Position numbers and translations under genes: made by a program
In this document: positions 47,098 to 58,857 of the stretch, piece by piece
How the letters are laid out: each line of letters opens with the position of its first letter
Position numbering within the stretch: position 1 is the first letter of the stretch
Notes under the pieces: generated by a model
Told to the model about the DNA's origin: nothing
What the model saw: the letters and a program-made list of their open reading frames with translations, nothing else
The model's database searches: none
Origin: Echiichthys vipera
Lineage: Eukaryota; Chordata; Actinopteri; Perciformes; Trachinidae
Assembly (NCBI GenBank): GCA_963691815.1
Contig: OY829655.1
Span: forward strand, 12,160,279 to 12,224,278
DNA length: 64,000 nt
Reading direction: 5' to 3'

Positions 47098-47866
47098 CTG
47101 CAGGGAAAAACACAGAACAACACTTTAAGTTAAACAGAAAAACATTTTTGAATGATAGTTTGTGATTTTGCCTGCCACTATGACATTCTACTGTGTGGTG
47201 AATGTCCATTTTCTAAAACTGTGACCTTAAATCCTGTTAAAAGGTACTATACTTGATATTCATAACACTAATAAAGCAGTTTAAGTGTACGTTAGTGCAT
47301 GTGGCTGTGAAAAAACGTTGGTATTTCACTTGGTGGGGTGAGAGCCGTGTGGAGGCAATCTAAACTTTTCAGTATTTAGAGTACAAAGAAAATAGATGAC
47401 TAAATCATCTGAAATGTGATTGTTTTCGGATTAATGGTTAAAGATAACTAATGATGTATGAAGGACATTGCATGTTGTGTTTGCTTTTTATTGGCATCAA
47501 ATATTTTGTCTAATTTTGACTATTATTTGTATGATTGCCACATCGCTTTTCATTAACTCAGGCCACCAAAAAACAAAGGCTTTTAAGGATTTAAAAACAT
47601 TTTCATGTTTGACTGCTGGGGCGACAGCAAACACAATTTTGAACAATATAACTATGCATATTGTTGTAAACAAACATTCTACTATTACTTGTATTTGGGC
47701 ATTGTTTTAACATTCATGAATAAAGAACACACTGAAAATGCATCTGAATTTCAATTAACTGAAAGCTTATACGGATATATGTATATAGTGTGTCATTAGC
47801 TAAGAAACTGAAGCATCTGTATTATTATTGTTATTATTATCATGATTATTATTATTATTATTATTA
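47098..47866. other. Intron upstream of the tomosyn exon, with TTA microsatellite
   Basis: The splice acceptor CAG occupies 47098-47100 on the minus strand. An imperfect (TTA)n run lies at 47819-47866. Nothing else recognised. Confidence 0.5.
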
Positions 47867-48190
47867 CAGTGTTTCCCCCAACATTTTATTATTATTTAGT
47901 TTGAGAAGATGATTCACTCCTACAAAAACAACTACAACAGAATTAAACAAATTCTTTATTTATTTTTTGTGCTTGAAACCGAAAAGTGATTTTTGATTTA
48001 ACTTTAGACTGTTTCTGTTGGAGAACATTATTAAGAGCCTTTTGGACAATTATTTAAAATAACTTGCTCATGCCGAGTGTAGCTCATTGTGCAATACACT
48101 GATTTAAACTGAGTTTGCACTGTGGCTCTGATTATTGCTTGTATAATTGTGATACTTCTGTCTGGTGATTTTGACAGGCGACTTGTTGCT
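47867..48190 (+). mobile_element. hAT-like non-autonomous element, longer copy
   Basis: Begins CAGTGTTTCCCCC right after the TTA microsatellite, and is collinear with 8381-8545 through AAGTGATTTTTGATTTAACT and GATTATTGCTTGTATAATTG, with about 130 bp (48022-48120) missing from the shorter copy. Confidence 0.6.
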
Positions 48191-48745
48191 GCTCATGGGG
48201 AAATTGCTGGGTCTCTGTAAATCGGAGTTACTTTAACAATGCTACAAATAAGAATAAAAACATACTCATAACACTAACACTGTCTGTCTTTTTTCAATGT
48301 GAAAATCAGGCAATCCTACAATTGAATTGGGGATTGCTGAACTGAATCACTTCATAATTCTATTGCAAAGTCACCAAAATGTATTCACTCCAAAAGGGAG
48401 TTCTCAAACTAGTAAGTGTGACACACTTTAGGCCACCAAATGGCGTGTTGTTACCATACCAACTAACAACAATTACCTTTTTGTCTTGAACTAGTCAAAC
48501 ACGGAAAAACAGTTTGACGTCAATTTTAATTTCATTCCATTTCTATTCTTTTGGACAGAACCACGGAGCCTGGTGAACTCATGTAATCCCCAACAGTGTA
48601 ATGCTCACCTTCAAGCCGAGCAGAGATTGAACCAGCCACAACAACACTTGTGTGGGTGTGCAGGGCTTTTCATGAAATGAATAAATCTGGTCCTAATCCC
48701 AATTCTTTTGAGTCATTCTGTAAGAAAAAAATCCACATTGTCTCA
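48191..48745. other. Non-coding stretch, nothing recognised
   Basis: No gene or nameable repeat. Confidence 0.45.
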
Positions 48746-49007
48746 TTTCAGCTTCTCAAATGTGAATAGGCTATGCTTATTTGGTTTCTTTCTTCCTCTA
48801 TGACAGTAAACAGAATTTATTTGAGTTGTGGACAAAACAAGACATTTGAGGACTTCCCCCTGGGCCTTGGGAAACATAGAGCAACGTTTTTTTTTACCAT
48901 TTTCTGGTCCAAACAAGTAAACAAGTAGGCTAATTAATGAATTGAGAACATGATCAAATAATGAATCTACGGTGTATAATGAAGATAGTCTTTAATTACA
49001 GCCCTAG
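48746..49007 (+). mobile_element. hAT-like repeat fragment (right part)
   Basis: CAGCTTCTCAAATGTGAATA, ACAAAACAAGACATTTGAGG and TGGGCCTTGGGAAACATAGA, ending TTTAATTACAGCCCTAG, follow the right part of the abundant fish repeat whose left part is at 26091-26262. Confidence 0.65.
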
Positions 49008-49673
49008 CGGCCTTTGACTGCATACTGTAAAGGAAAATGCCCATTAGTTCTCAGAAAAGGCCAACAACAATCATAAAAGAATATTTGAAAAGATACATAA
49101 TATTTCATGAGTAAAACTGATATAAAAAAACAATCAATAATAAACCTTCAGTTCTGAACCCACAATGAACTCATCAGTGGCTTGTTCGTTCATAATATAA
49201 CCCCCATTGTTGCTCAATTCCCCACCTCATCACCATCACAAACCCCTTTGTTTGGCTGCCTGAATTACTGTAGGAGGGGTTTTGTGCTGTCATTAATATT
49301 GCTAAGGATGAATTTGGAAAGATAACGTGAGAGTCTGTGGATAAATAAAACGGTTATAAAACACAGAATGAAATCACTGAAATCACTGAGCAGTAATCAG
49401 ACTTGACAGAGTAAAAAGAGAAACAACACAAAGACACAGTGAACCCCATTGCAACAGGCAGAGTGTGGGTTTGTGCTTGTGTGTACAATATGTGTGCTCA
49501 TGTGCATGCTTTGCATACATACATACTCCCATAGGTTATTACACATACATACTGAATATTTGTATTGATTGAGTGCTTTAGGAGAGTGCATGACAGGTTA
49601 AATTCACAACATATTAAGAGATGCTTAATCAATTAGTTGTTTTCTTAAAATGCAAATATTTTCTAGTTTCTTA
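49008..49673. other. Non-coding stretch, nothing recognised
   Basis: No gene or nameable repeat seen. Confidence 0.45.
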
Positions 49674-49823
49674 TGGGGCTGGGCGATAATTCCATATGAT
49701 TGTTTATTGTCTTTCAATGGAATCGTATCGCTATGAAATCATATCGAGATATCATGATACACAATTATGTTATCTAAATTGATAATACAATGACAATGAA
49801 AATAATCATTAGTTGCAGCCCTT
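49674..49823. mobile_element. hAT MITE, short deletion derivative
   Basis: Left end TGGGGCTGGGCGATAATTCC and right end AATAATCATTAGTTGCAGCC are ends of two common fish hAT-type repeats. The 150-bp unit may be an internal deletion or two abutting fragments. Confidence 0.5.
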
Positions 49824-50464
49824 ATTATATTCTGGATAACCTTCAGAGGCATATATATCCGTCGCTCGACTAATACCTACACAATGGGGTTCCACTGCTG
49901 CATTTAGGCCAATGACTGCCTTGCATACAAATACAGTCAGTCAATAATATGGATTTGAAAAGCCTTGCCGAGATATAATATATTTACAATGTTCCATCGT
50001 ATTCCATTAGAAGTACATAACATAGTCAATTCTCAGTTTAAGAATTTCACAAATCATGTGAAAAGCAATAAATGATCTATTTCTTGTAAACATACAGAAC
50101 CGACAGGGTGGGTATAATTTGAGAGGGGAAGTTAATTTTTTTTTTTTAACCTCAATTTCAGAACAACATTTAAAAGTATGTCTCCCTCTGCTTTAGCTTA
50201 ACTATCCCTCTGAGTACCGTTCAGAGTATTATCCAGAAGTGGAAGGCATATAGCTCCACCTAGACCTTGCCTAGATCAGTGTTACCCATACATAGACCAA
50301 TGTGTGGCACTGTGCCACAGAATCAAAACCGACCGCCACAAATTGATTCTGGGGTTTGTTATTTTTTTAAAGCGATTTTGAAATATAAATTGTTCTGTTC
50401 ATTCATCTCCACATAACACTTTTTCTCCCTGTCATTCTTGTTACACACATACACAAACACACAC

Positions 50465-50466
50465 AG

Positions 50467-50499
<33 letters not shown>

Positions 50500-50511
50500 A
50501 AGAAAGAGAGA
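50465..50511. repeat. (GA)n microsatellite
   Basis: GA-rich run next to a short CA run; minus-strand view encodes a spurious Ser/Leu repeat. Confidence 0.9.
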
Positions 50512-50583
50512 CGTGCACCTCACGTCTGCGGTGTGTGTGCACATAATTTCACTTTAATTTCTGGTTGGTGCAGAAATCCAAGC

Positions 50584-51596
50584 TGGGGATGTAACGATGC
50601 ATCTTGAAACAGTTGAATTAGATTATTAGGTTGATTAGAATGTGTGACGATTGGTTGAGATGAAAAATTAATAGGTTGGTGCTATCTACTTTTGACTTTG
50701 TTTGTTGACATTCAAAGTCCGTTGTCTCATTAGGCAGAGGGACAAGGATGGCGGCGACCGCAGCACATCATTTATCGGGGGTTTTAGTTCAGTTTCACTT
50801 TTGGAAGTGAAAGTTGTGTTTCTTCATCCACTGCTTTCCTGTCCTACACACTGTTAGTGACACAGGCTGGCAGCAGTGCGGAGGAAGTTATTACGTAGTC
50901 AGTTCAAGAATGCCTCTGCACTACGGAGGTTAGTTTGTGTGTGCAGGTGAAGAGAGACGGCTGAAGAACTCATGGCAGACAGCTGTAGCTGGTGATGGTC
51001 GGAGCAGAGAAGAAATTAGCAGTTGAGTTGTTAAGTTTAAGGTAAATGTAGTGTGTCATATTTCCTGATGCCGGTTTGTTTCTGTAAACAGTGCCTCTGC
51101 TAACAGAACAGTATTCATAATTTGTACGGGGAATCTGTATAACCTGAGTTCTCTGTGCTCATGTAAACACCATAACCTGAATATGAGCATAAGCCTTTTA
51201 AACTGGATATTCATGTCCATCTAAACTCACTCTTTTGTGAATGTGCAGATATCTCAGCTTCTGAAAACATAAATATGCTGATATTTAAGTAATTCACAAA
51301 CTAGGAACACAGGCCAAGCCTTCGTTTGTTTTTTTAATTCAATTAAAAATGTAATTATTGGTTTTGTTATTTAAAAATATATATTTATATATTCAGTTTA
51401 ACTTTTATAAAGAGAATCAAATGTGCACGGGTTTGCAGTTTATACCACTGAAATAATCATTATATAATTTGAAAAAGAAAAGAGAAGAGAATAGACTAGA
51501 GATTTTATCACTTTTTGGTAAAAATATCGTATTGTGAACCCAGTATCGTGAATTGAATCCAATCGTGAGTTCAGTCAGTGTATCCTTACATCCCTA
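50584..51596. mobile_element. hAT-like non-autonomous element, about 1 kb
   Basis: Left TGGGGATGTAACGATGCATC and right, reversed, TAGGGATGTAAGGATACACT match at most positions. Subterminal AATATCGTATTGTGAACCCA and ATCGTGAATTGAATCCAATC are typical. Flanking 8-mers have diverged. No transposase seen. Confidence 0.65.
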
Positions 51597-51672
51597 CTGA
51601 TTAGTGTCATTTGAGTGAAATTGTGATCTAGCCGCAGTATTGTTGTCGTTGTTATTGTTATTGTTGTCAGGC

Positions 51673-52090
51673 ACCTCATCTCATCTCATCTCATCTTCAA
51701 CCTCTTATCCGGGATCGGGTCGCGGGGGCAGCAGCTCTAGCAGGGGACTCCAAATTTCCCTTCCCCGGGCCACCTTAACCAGCTCTAACTGGGGGATCCC
51801 GAGGTGTTCCCAGGCCTGTGTGGAGATATAATCTCTCCACCTAGTCCTGGGTCTTCGCAGATGCCTTCTCTCAGCTGGACGTGCCTGGAACACCTCCCTA
51901 GGGAGGCACCCAGGGGGCATCCTTACTAGATGCCCGAACCACCTCAACTGGCTCCTTTCAACGCAAAGGAGCAGTAGCTCTACTCCGAGTTCCTCGCGGA
52001 TGGCTGAACTTCTCACCCTATCTCTAAGGGAGACTCCAGCCACCCTACTGAGAAAACCCATTTCGGCCGCTTGTACCCGCAACCTGTCTT
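51673..52090 (-). mobile_element. RTE/Rex-like LINE, short 5'-truncated copy
   Basis: Starts with the (CTCAT)n tail and encodes on the minus strand LRVQAAEMGFLSRVAGVSLR, LRWFGHLVRMPPGCLPREVF, RRPRTRWRDYIS and LLELLPPRPDPG, the C-terminal 130 or so residues of the LINE protein, in one open frame. The right boundary lies between 52082 and 52095. No clear duplication. Confidence 0.85.
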
Positions 52091-52439
52091 GGTTAAAGAC
52101 TGTCCAAACCAATACAATAATAAAGCCAAAGAAAACATCTGTCATTTCCGTTCCAAAAAGTTATTTCAGTAAAATAAAATGGTATTTCTGCAGATCAAAG
52201 GGACTTGGTGGCTCTAATCTGTCCCACATTAATGTATACAGGTATAGCCTAATAGATGTCTTATGTCACATAAATGTCACCCCAACTACGATATTAACTT
52301 CAAATGCGATTGTGATTATTCAGGTCCAAGAAACATTGAAGTTTAAAAAAATCTTTGCTATACCCCAGGACAGATAGTTATGTATATTTGCATATTATGA
52401 TCCAGATAAAAGCAGTACAAATATCTGTTGTCAGAGTTG

Positions 52440-52672
52440 CACAAGGGAGAGGTCAGAGCCCCAGCTGCTCAAAGGGTCTCCGTATGGCCCTGCACCACAC
52501 ATTGCTACCTGGTCTGCAGGAAACACTGATCAATGCCCTTTTGGTAAGGGGAAATGAGGCGGAGTCAAAGTCTGACAAGATGGCAACTCCCATAAGCAAG
52601 TACGATTGGATCAAGTTCAAAGAACTGACCTCAAAGTAGAGGCTACGTCCATTTTTTATACAGTCTATGGCC
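52440..52672 (-). repeat. Dispersed fish repeat ending CATAGACTGTATAAAA
   Basis: Reversed, it begins CATAGACTGTATAAAAAATG and continues with GGACGTAGCCTC, matching the 30823 repeat at its start. The interior is otherwise unknown to me, and the far end is approximate. Confidence 0.45.
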
Positions 52673-53063
52673 TTCACTTTATCGTTAAGAATCACTTGCC
52701 TTCCCCATCACCCCCATTGATTGAAGAGGACAAAGAGAAAGGTCAAGTGTTAACTGAGTTTTGAGGCAATACATGTTTGAGCCCTTAGCAGATGCAGATG
52801 ATAGTAGCATTATGTTTCAAACTGACACTCAATATGACTTTGACTCTGATCCGAATATAGTATTATTAAACAAGCCATATGCCACCAAAAAAAAGTACTC
52901 ATACTCATGCATATTCACGCTTAAAATCATGTGTAAAAAAATATCAGTTCTATCAGAGCCTGATCACATTTTCGCCCTCCAGGTGTTGCCACCAGGCCCC
53001 TTTAGGTTTTCTAGCCCAACACTGGTACATTGTCTGTTGCTGGGTTACAGGAGATCTACCCCC

Positions 53064-53109
<46 letters not shown>

Positions 53110-53608
53110 CATATAAGAGAGACAAGAAGTGGATGAGAAAAGCATTTAGTCTGGTGAATCTAAGAGCTGCTCATATATATTTCAAGGCCAAAACCATTCT
53201 TCTCCCTCTTTCAGCGTGTTTAGTGCATATAACAATCTACTGGTCCATCTATCTATCTATCAGTCTACAGTTACACAACTCCATGTCATCATGGTTTTCC
53301 GTTGTCTAAAACAGGTACCTTTTTATTCACTCATTTTAATTAGGTAGCACTTTACAACTTTTTATGTGATCTGCCCTGTGTCAAAAACAGCCCAAAGTGA
53401 ACGAGGGAAAATAAACACAACAGAATTACTAAAATGCATATTCATTCTGTTTAAGCGGTGAAGGTGCATTTAAAAACGCAGTCAGCTGTGCAGCAAGTGT
53501 TGACCTGCTGCTAAGGACCTGCATTATGGCCGCCAGAGGCTGCATTACATCAACTCCGCTCTCCACCTCCTCCTTTTTTCTCTCCCTCAGTTATGTTGTT
53601 TTCTCCCT

Positions 53609-53645
<37 letters not shown>

Positions 53646-55869
53646 CCTTTGCACACAAGCCTGGTGTTTAATCAAATAACCCCACAAGACTAATAACACC
53701 TCATGCCACCCACCATCCTCTCCACACAGTGTTCAGCTGCAGAGCTGGTCTAGACCTCTGGTTCTATAAATAGAAAGCAGCTCCCATGTGTACCGCTGCC
53801 AGCAAATTTTGTATTGAGCAGCTATATCTCCAAACACAGGTCAACACATGACTGTGACATTAAAATCTCAGATTGCAGTCTATAACATTTAAATGCACCT
53901 GTACAAGGTACAAAAGGTACAAAAACTGTGGTGCAGCTTATTCAATCAAGAGCATAGAAACCTTTCACATTTGCTGTTTCCATGTGTTAGAGGTTCATCC
54001 CTCTACAGCGTGTACAATTCTTAGCAAGTTCTGTCAAAACACAGACTTACTAAACTGAAGATAAAAAAAATTTTGTTTTGTTTTTTAATATTCTCTTTCC
54101 TCATGTTATTAGCAAAAACTACTGTGCCATATGTCAAAGTAGCAGGCTTCACGTATCTGACCAGCAATGATTATTACTTTTGCCCATTAAAAATTACAAA
54201 TGTGGTCAATGACAAGGCAATTACTAGCTAAATACTAGCAGTGACGCTGGTATTGTTTTCACCTTGTGAGTCTGTGATTATGGAAGCTCTTTTGTAGCAG
54301 GAACTACCACAGAGGTGGTTTTGAGTATTTGGACAGGTATTTATATGTTTTGCAAAAAGAATTACAGGTTTGGTTTGAAGTTGATATCAAAATGAAGTGA
54401 GGCGAGCAAGTGAGGCAGAAGCAGGGGGGTAGAAAGTCGGTAATGTGGCAGTTAGCAGCAGCCAGGCTGTAGCGCTTCTCTCAAAACTGCCTAGCTTTCA
54501 AAAACAAGTTATTGCTATTATTTGCTTACACAGAAAGACATACGGAAATAGGGTCCAGGTTGAAAAATACAGATTAAATAAATAAATTCTCTTTTAGGTA
54601 GCATACAAGTACCTGATACTTTTTTTTAGGTATGTCAACAACAGAGTAAGGGAAACAAAGGCATTACTTGCATGTAATTCCCTTACTCCTACCACTGCGT
54701 CTAAGTAAGGTAGTCAGCTAGTTGAAACTGGCTGAACCTTTTATACTGTTGAGGTGAAATATGTTACAAGAGTAATGCACTGCACAGACTCTACAGCCTG
54801 ATCTTTATGGTGCTTAGAGACATTTATCTATACAACAATAAAATCACAAGGGAAGCCTTACACACACACATACACAGCAAGAATAAATGGAGGAATGGAT
54901 GAAGAGGCCACTTGTGATGTGCAGTTCAAAGCAAGAGTACTAACAAATGGTGAATAATGCATACTGAGAGTAGTACAAATGTGGAGAGCGGAGAAAAGGA
55001 AATGGAAAAGGAGGGAAATGTTCTGTATGTGGTAGGTCACAGACTTATGTAATGTTACTTATGTTTCTTGTAATGGTAGAAAAACTATTTTTGATTTTAA
55101 CATAACTTAAACGGTCTTTTTGTTATCATTTGAACAAAATGTGCCAGATGCTAAGTTAATGCAGTTAGCAGACACAGAGCTCGCTATAGCTAATGAGGTT
55201 ATTAATGTATTGTAAACCATAACGTAATGTTTATGTATTCTTGGTGTAAACTAATTCTGCACACATCTACACAAGGCCTACTGCTCCCTACAAGACAATT
55301 TTCAATTACAATGAGGAAGACAGGGGGACAATTGACATTTCATTCATGTTGCATAACGTTTTTTTTTCTTAATTAACAGCAGCGGTGTTCAGCTGTTAGA
55401 AGTGCTTTTAATGGTAACATTAAGTTAGCTTCAGGTTAGCTTGCATACATGTACAGTAACACATCTAAAAGCAAGCTTACCGTGACATATTCTTTTATAT
55501 TTTATTTATGGTGGGCTAGGACCGGTCACTAACCTTTTAAAATGTCTTGCATCTTGTCATTTCTTGACTTCAAACAGCACTTGGGACACCTCGGGTTTTA
55601 AGATAACTTTGCAGGTACCTCTCAAGCTGTTAACAGACATTTAGCTAACTTCACCATCCAGTCCATTTCTGTGCCAAAGAAGTTGAGAGACATATCCGTC
55701 TATTTGTCAGCAAAAGTGAGTAAGAGATTAAGTAACTGGTCAGTACTTAATTTGTCTTGTGCACCTATTACTGAGCTCTCTCAGCAGTTTTCTTCTGGGT
55801 GCGTACGGTCAACGGGTTTCTGGAAGCGCGCGTCAGTTTGAGTAGCTCTGCGTCGGAACAGTGCACACA
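52673..55869. other. Non-coding stretch with two CA microsatellites
   Basis: No exon or element identified. (CA)n at 53067-53102 and 53612-53644, a CTAT run at 53247-53262 and an A/T run near 54063-54084. Open frames such as 52761-53309 run through the CA repeat and look like chance. Confidence 0.5.
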
Positions 55870-56342
55870 TGGCCCTCATTTATCAAACGAACGTACGGCA
55901 GAAAAACATGCGTACGACCATTTCCTTGCAAATGTCGGCATTTATCAATTTGGACGTGAGCGGGAGGTACGATCCAATCTCAGGTCTGGTCTGAGATCGT
56001 GTACGCACATTTCAGCCTGTGTATTTGCGGTGCAGCACATCAAAATCTGGCTGAAAATAATTAACAAACCTCAGCTGTCATTAAGCATAAGCAGTCAAAT
56101 ATTAAGAACAGATCAAAACGGATTCTTAAAACGAATACAAAAAATAAAATTGTGGTTGGAGCAATTGATTGTACGCATGTGCGTCTGAAGGCACCATCCA
56201 TGAATGATTACGCATTCATCAATCGCAAAAACTACCACTCGATAAATGTACAGGTGATTTGTGATGCCAAGCTGTCGCTTTTAAACGTGGTTGCCAGGTG
56301 GCCAGGGGGGAACACACGATTCTTTTATATTTCAAAACAGCT

Positions 56343-56389
56343 CGGCTCCAGCCCCCCGCGACCCCGACATTGAATGAATGAATGAATGT
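56343..56389 (+). repeat. SINE-like 3'-tail fragment
   Basis: GGCTCCAGCCCCCCGCGACC followed by a (GAAT)n tail equals the 3' end of the SINE-like family at 43243. It interrupts the Harbinger transposase between FIFQNS and VGARLQ. Confidence 0.75.
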
Positions 56390-56593
56390 GTTGGCGCGCG
56401 GCTGCAGCAAGACGCACTGCAGAGCCAAAGTCATCTCCTCGGTTGGTGGCTACCCTCGATAAACTGCATTAAATCAAACAAGGTATCAGACGATTAACAT
56501 CTTGTTATGGTTCTTCTAGGTGACAAAGGTATCCTCTTACGGAATACCTAATAACCCCGCTGGCAAACCCCGCTACAGAGCAAGAGCGCAGGT

Positions 56594-57071
56594 GTTGTGC
56601 CGTATTCAGCACCCCTGCCGTGAAATGCACCCCCTTGCATTATAGGTGATATTCTGGATCAGAAGGCTGTTGTTTCGACCTATAGGAGTAGTTTATATAC
56701 AGCTAACCCACAACGGTCGGACCATTGGTTACTTACAGTCTTTGAACTTTAAAGAGTTTAAAAACACAAACTTGGATAATAGCGAACACAAAACAACACC
56801 TTTTTGTATGTTCTGTGGAAATATACTGCAGCCATTATTACAAAATGAATGAAATGGATCTTTTGAGCAAGTTGAATGTATTTGACTCAGCGTTTCCTAA
56901 ATATAATCCCAGCTTTTCTTACAATTCATATGTTCAAAGGTGTGTGCTTTTAATTGGGTTACCTGTATATAAACTTCTCCTTTAGGTGGAAACAACAGCC
57001 TTCTGATCCAGAATATCACCTATAATGCGAGGGGGTGCATTCCACGGCAGGGGTGCTGAATACGGCACAAC
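56594..57071. mobile_element. Foldback TIR element inserted at GGT|ACC without duplication
   Basis: Inverted arms of about 120 bp (56594-56712 and about 56950-57071) begin GTTGTGCCGTATTCAGCACC and differ at only a handful of positions. The 240-bp centre encodes nothing recognisable. GGT precedes and ACC follows the element; the Harbinger reading ...EQERR continues after it as SNSAHRR. A left-truncated copy lies at 10155-10378. No flanking duplication is seen. Superfamily not determined. Confidence 0.8.
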
Positions 57072-57516
57072 ACCTGTCCAACAGTGCGCACAGGCGCATT
57101 CGGGTCACAGTGGAGCGCTGCTTCGGGTTGATTGCCTCCGTTATTCTTTCCCATACAGCGTTTTTATGGGCCCCTTTTATTCCACTCTTAAGACTGCTAA
57201 AAAACACATCTTTATTCTGCTCCATCTCGGATGTCAGGATGCCGATCTGTGTGCCGGAAAAGTTTCTTTTCTAACCTGTGTTCCTTCTCTTCGTGTCTGA
57301 CCTCAGTGGGCGAGGCCTCCGAAACAGGAATATTTAGGGGCGTAACATGTTAAAGGCGACCAATTCAGCCGCCACATTTATCAAGGCCCGCTCATTCGTA
57401 CACTGAGATTGGTCAGATAGGAATGTTTCATAAATCACACGCGGGTCCTGCCATATTACCAATTCTGCGCTCAGATCCGCGCCCGTTTTCACGCAAGATT
57501 GATAAATGAGGCCCAC

Positions 57517-57881
57517 CCATAAAGGGACAGGTTTGTTTGGCCTGTAGGCTATAGAAGTCATCGGCTTTTGAAATTAAAATGCCATTGAATTCCTAGCACT
57601 GAATATATTGAAATCATGTATCTGAATGTCTTTGCTTCTGAATTAAACTTTTTCATCTTTAACAACTCATTTCCACCTTTATTTTTCAATGTTCACAAAT
57701 TCTGAATCAAAAATTCAACGTTAAAAAAATCCAATATACCAAATTCAGATGCAAAATACAATGTATAAAATGTAACTAATATATTTTCGACTTGCTCAAA
57801 TTCAATAGGCCAAATTCAGGTGCAAAATTCAATGTAGGCTATACAATTCCTTGTTAATATCCGGGCTATATAAACAGAAAT
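57517..57881. other. Non-coding stretch, nothing recognised
   Basis: Contains an imperfect internal duplication of CCAAATTCAG(A/G)TGCAAAA with following CAATGTA (57738-57765 and 57810-57840). No gene. Confidence 0.5.
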
Positions 57882-57894
57882 ATACACCTGTATT

Positions 57895-58319
57895 CACTCA
57901 CTCATCACTCATCTTCAACCGCTTATCCGGGGTCGGGTCGCGGGGGCAGCAGCTTTAGCAGGGGACCCCAAACTTCCCTTTCCCGGGCCACATTAACCAG
58001 CTCTAAATGGGGGATCCCGAGGTGTTCCCTGGCCACTGTGGAGATATAATCTCTCCACCTAGTCCTGGGTCTTCCCCGAGGCCTCCTCCCAGCTGGACGT
58101 GCCTGGAACACCTCCCTAGGGAGGCGCCCAGGGGGCATCCTTACTAGATGCCCGAACCACCTCAACTGGCTCCTTTCAACGCAAAGGAGCAGCGGCTCTA
58201 CTCCGAGTTCCTCGCGGATGGCTTAACTTCTCACCCTATCTCTAAGGGAGACTCCATCCACCCTCCTGAGAAAACCCATTTTACCACCCTGTACCCGAGA
58301 CCTTGTTCTTTCGGTCATG
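57895..58319 (-). mobile_element. RTE/Rex-like LINE, short 5'-truncated copy with 13-bp duplication
   Basis: 425 bp bounded by ATACACCTGTATT at 57882-57894 and 58320-58332. The minus strand encodes RWFGHLVRMPPGRLPREVFQ and GRPRTRWRDYIS to LLPPRPDPG. Its tail has only about two CTCAT-like units. Confidence 0.95.
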
Positions 58320-58332
58320 ATACACCTGTATT

Positions 58333-58853
58333 TCAAAAGAAAAAAAAACAACAGAGCAGGAAAACACGTGATACTAGCCTTGGTCCATGATCTCATTCAC
58401 ATCATTATCATTTATGATATCATTATCATTTTTGAAGACACGGTAAATCTTAATTTGACTCAGTTTGTGTGGCTTTCATGTTCCAGAACTTATTTAATGA
58501 TTTTAAAACTATAATACCGTACAAATAAAAGCTTTTAGAAATGGACATCATTGAGATGACACTGAGAGAGTTAAGACCTATGTGTCACAAAAGATGTGTC
58601 TAGATGAATGCAACCTGTATTTAAAATTCAAATGAAATTGTTTGAGTGTTGCCATGACAAAAGGCTACTAGTGTATGTAAATCCAAGAGGGCAAATAAAC
58701 CCTGAATCACACAGAGAAAAGGGTCCTCCGTTGAAGCACCCTGCAAATCTGGCTGTAGTGATGTTAGAGCAGGTTGTGTTCCCCCCACACAATGTTGAAT
58801 GAGACGGAAAGGCTTTTAATACGGCAATCTAAATAACAATATTTTTATGTGCT
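58333..58853. other. Non-coding stretch, nothing recognised
   Basis: AT-rich sequence between two mobile elements; no gene or repeat named. Confidence 0.5.
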
Positions 58854-58857
58854 TTAA

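Larger units (their letters stand above)
56140..57150 (+). pseudogene. HARBI1-like transposase with split DDE core
   Basis: Plus strand: VGAIDCTHVRLKAPSMNDYA carries the first catalytic Asp (GAT 56167-56169), then NRKNYHSINVQVICDAKLSL and VVARWPGG. After a SINE-like piece come VGARLQ-like sequence and LLGDKG with the second Asp (GAC 56522-56524), and TPLANPATEQERR reading to the foldback insertion. Beyond it, SNSAHRRIRVTVERCFGLI carries the Glu (GAG 57113-57115). This is the nuclear DDE transposase of PIF/Harbinger. All three catalytic residues survive, but the frame is broken by two insertions, stops and a frameshift. The N-terminal part is very short and the C-terminus ends early. Confidence 0.8.
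55870..57516 (+). mobile_element. PIF/Harbinger transposon relic 2, with two nested insertions
   Basis: Left end GGCCCTCATTTATCAAACGA and right end, reversed, GGGCCTCATTTATCAATCTT are terminal inverted repeats of a second Harbinger family (not that of 9372-11102). The transposase gene on the plus strand is broken by a short SINE-like tail piece (56343-56389) and by a 478-bp foldback element (56594-57071). Confidence 0.8.

Noticed and set aside
52761..53309. Long plus-strand open frame of 182 codons
   Set aside because: Runs through a CA repeat, has no domain, and appears to be a chance open frame.
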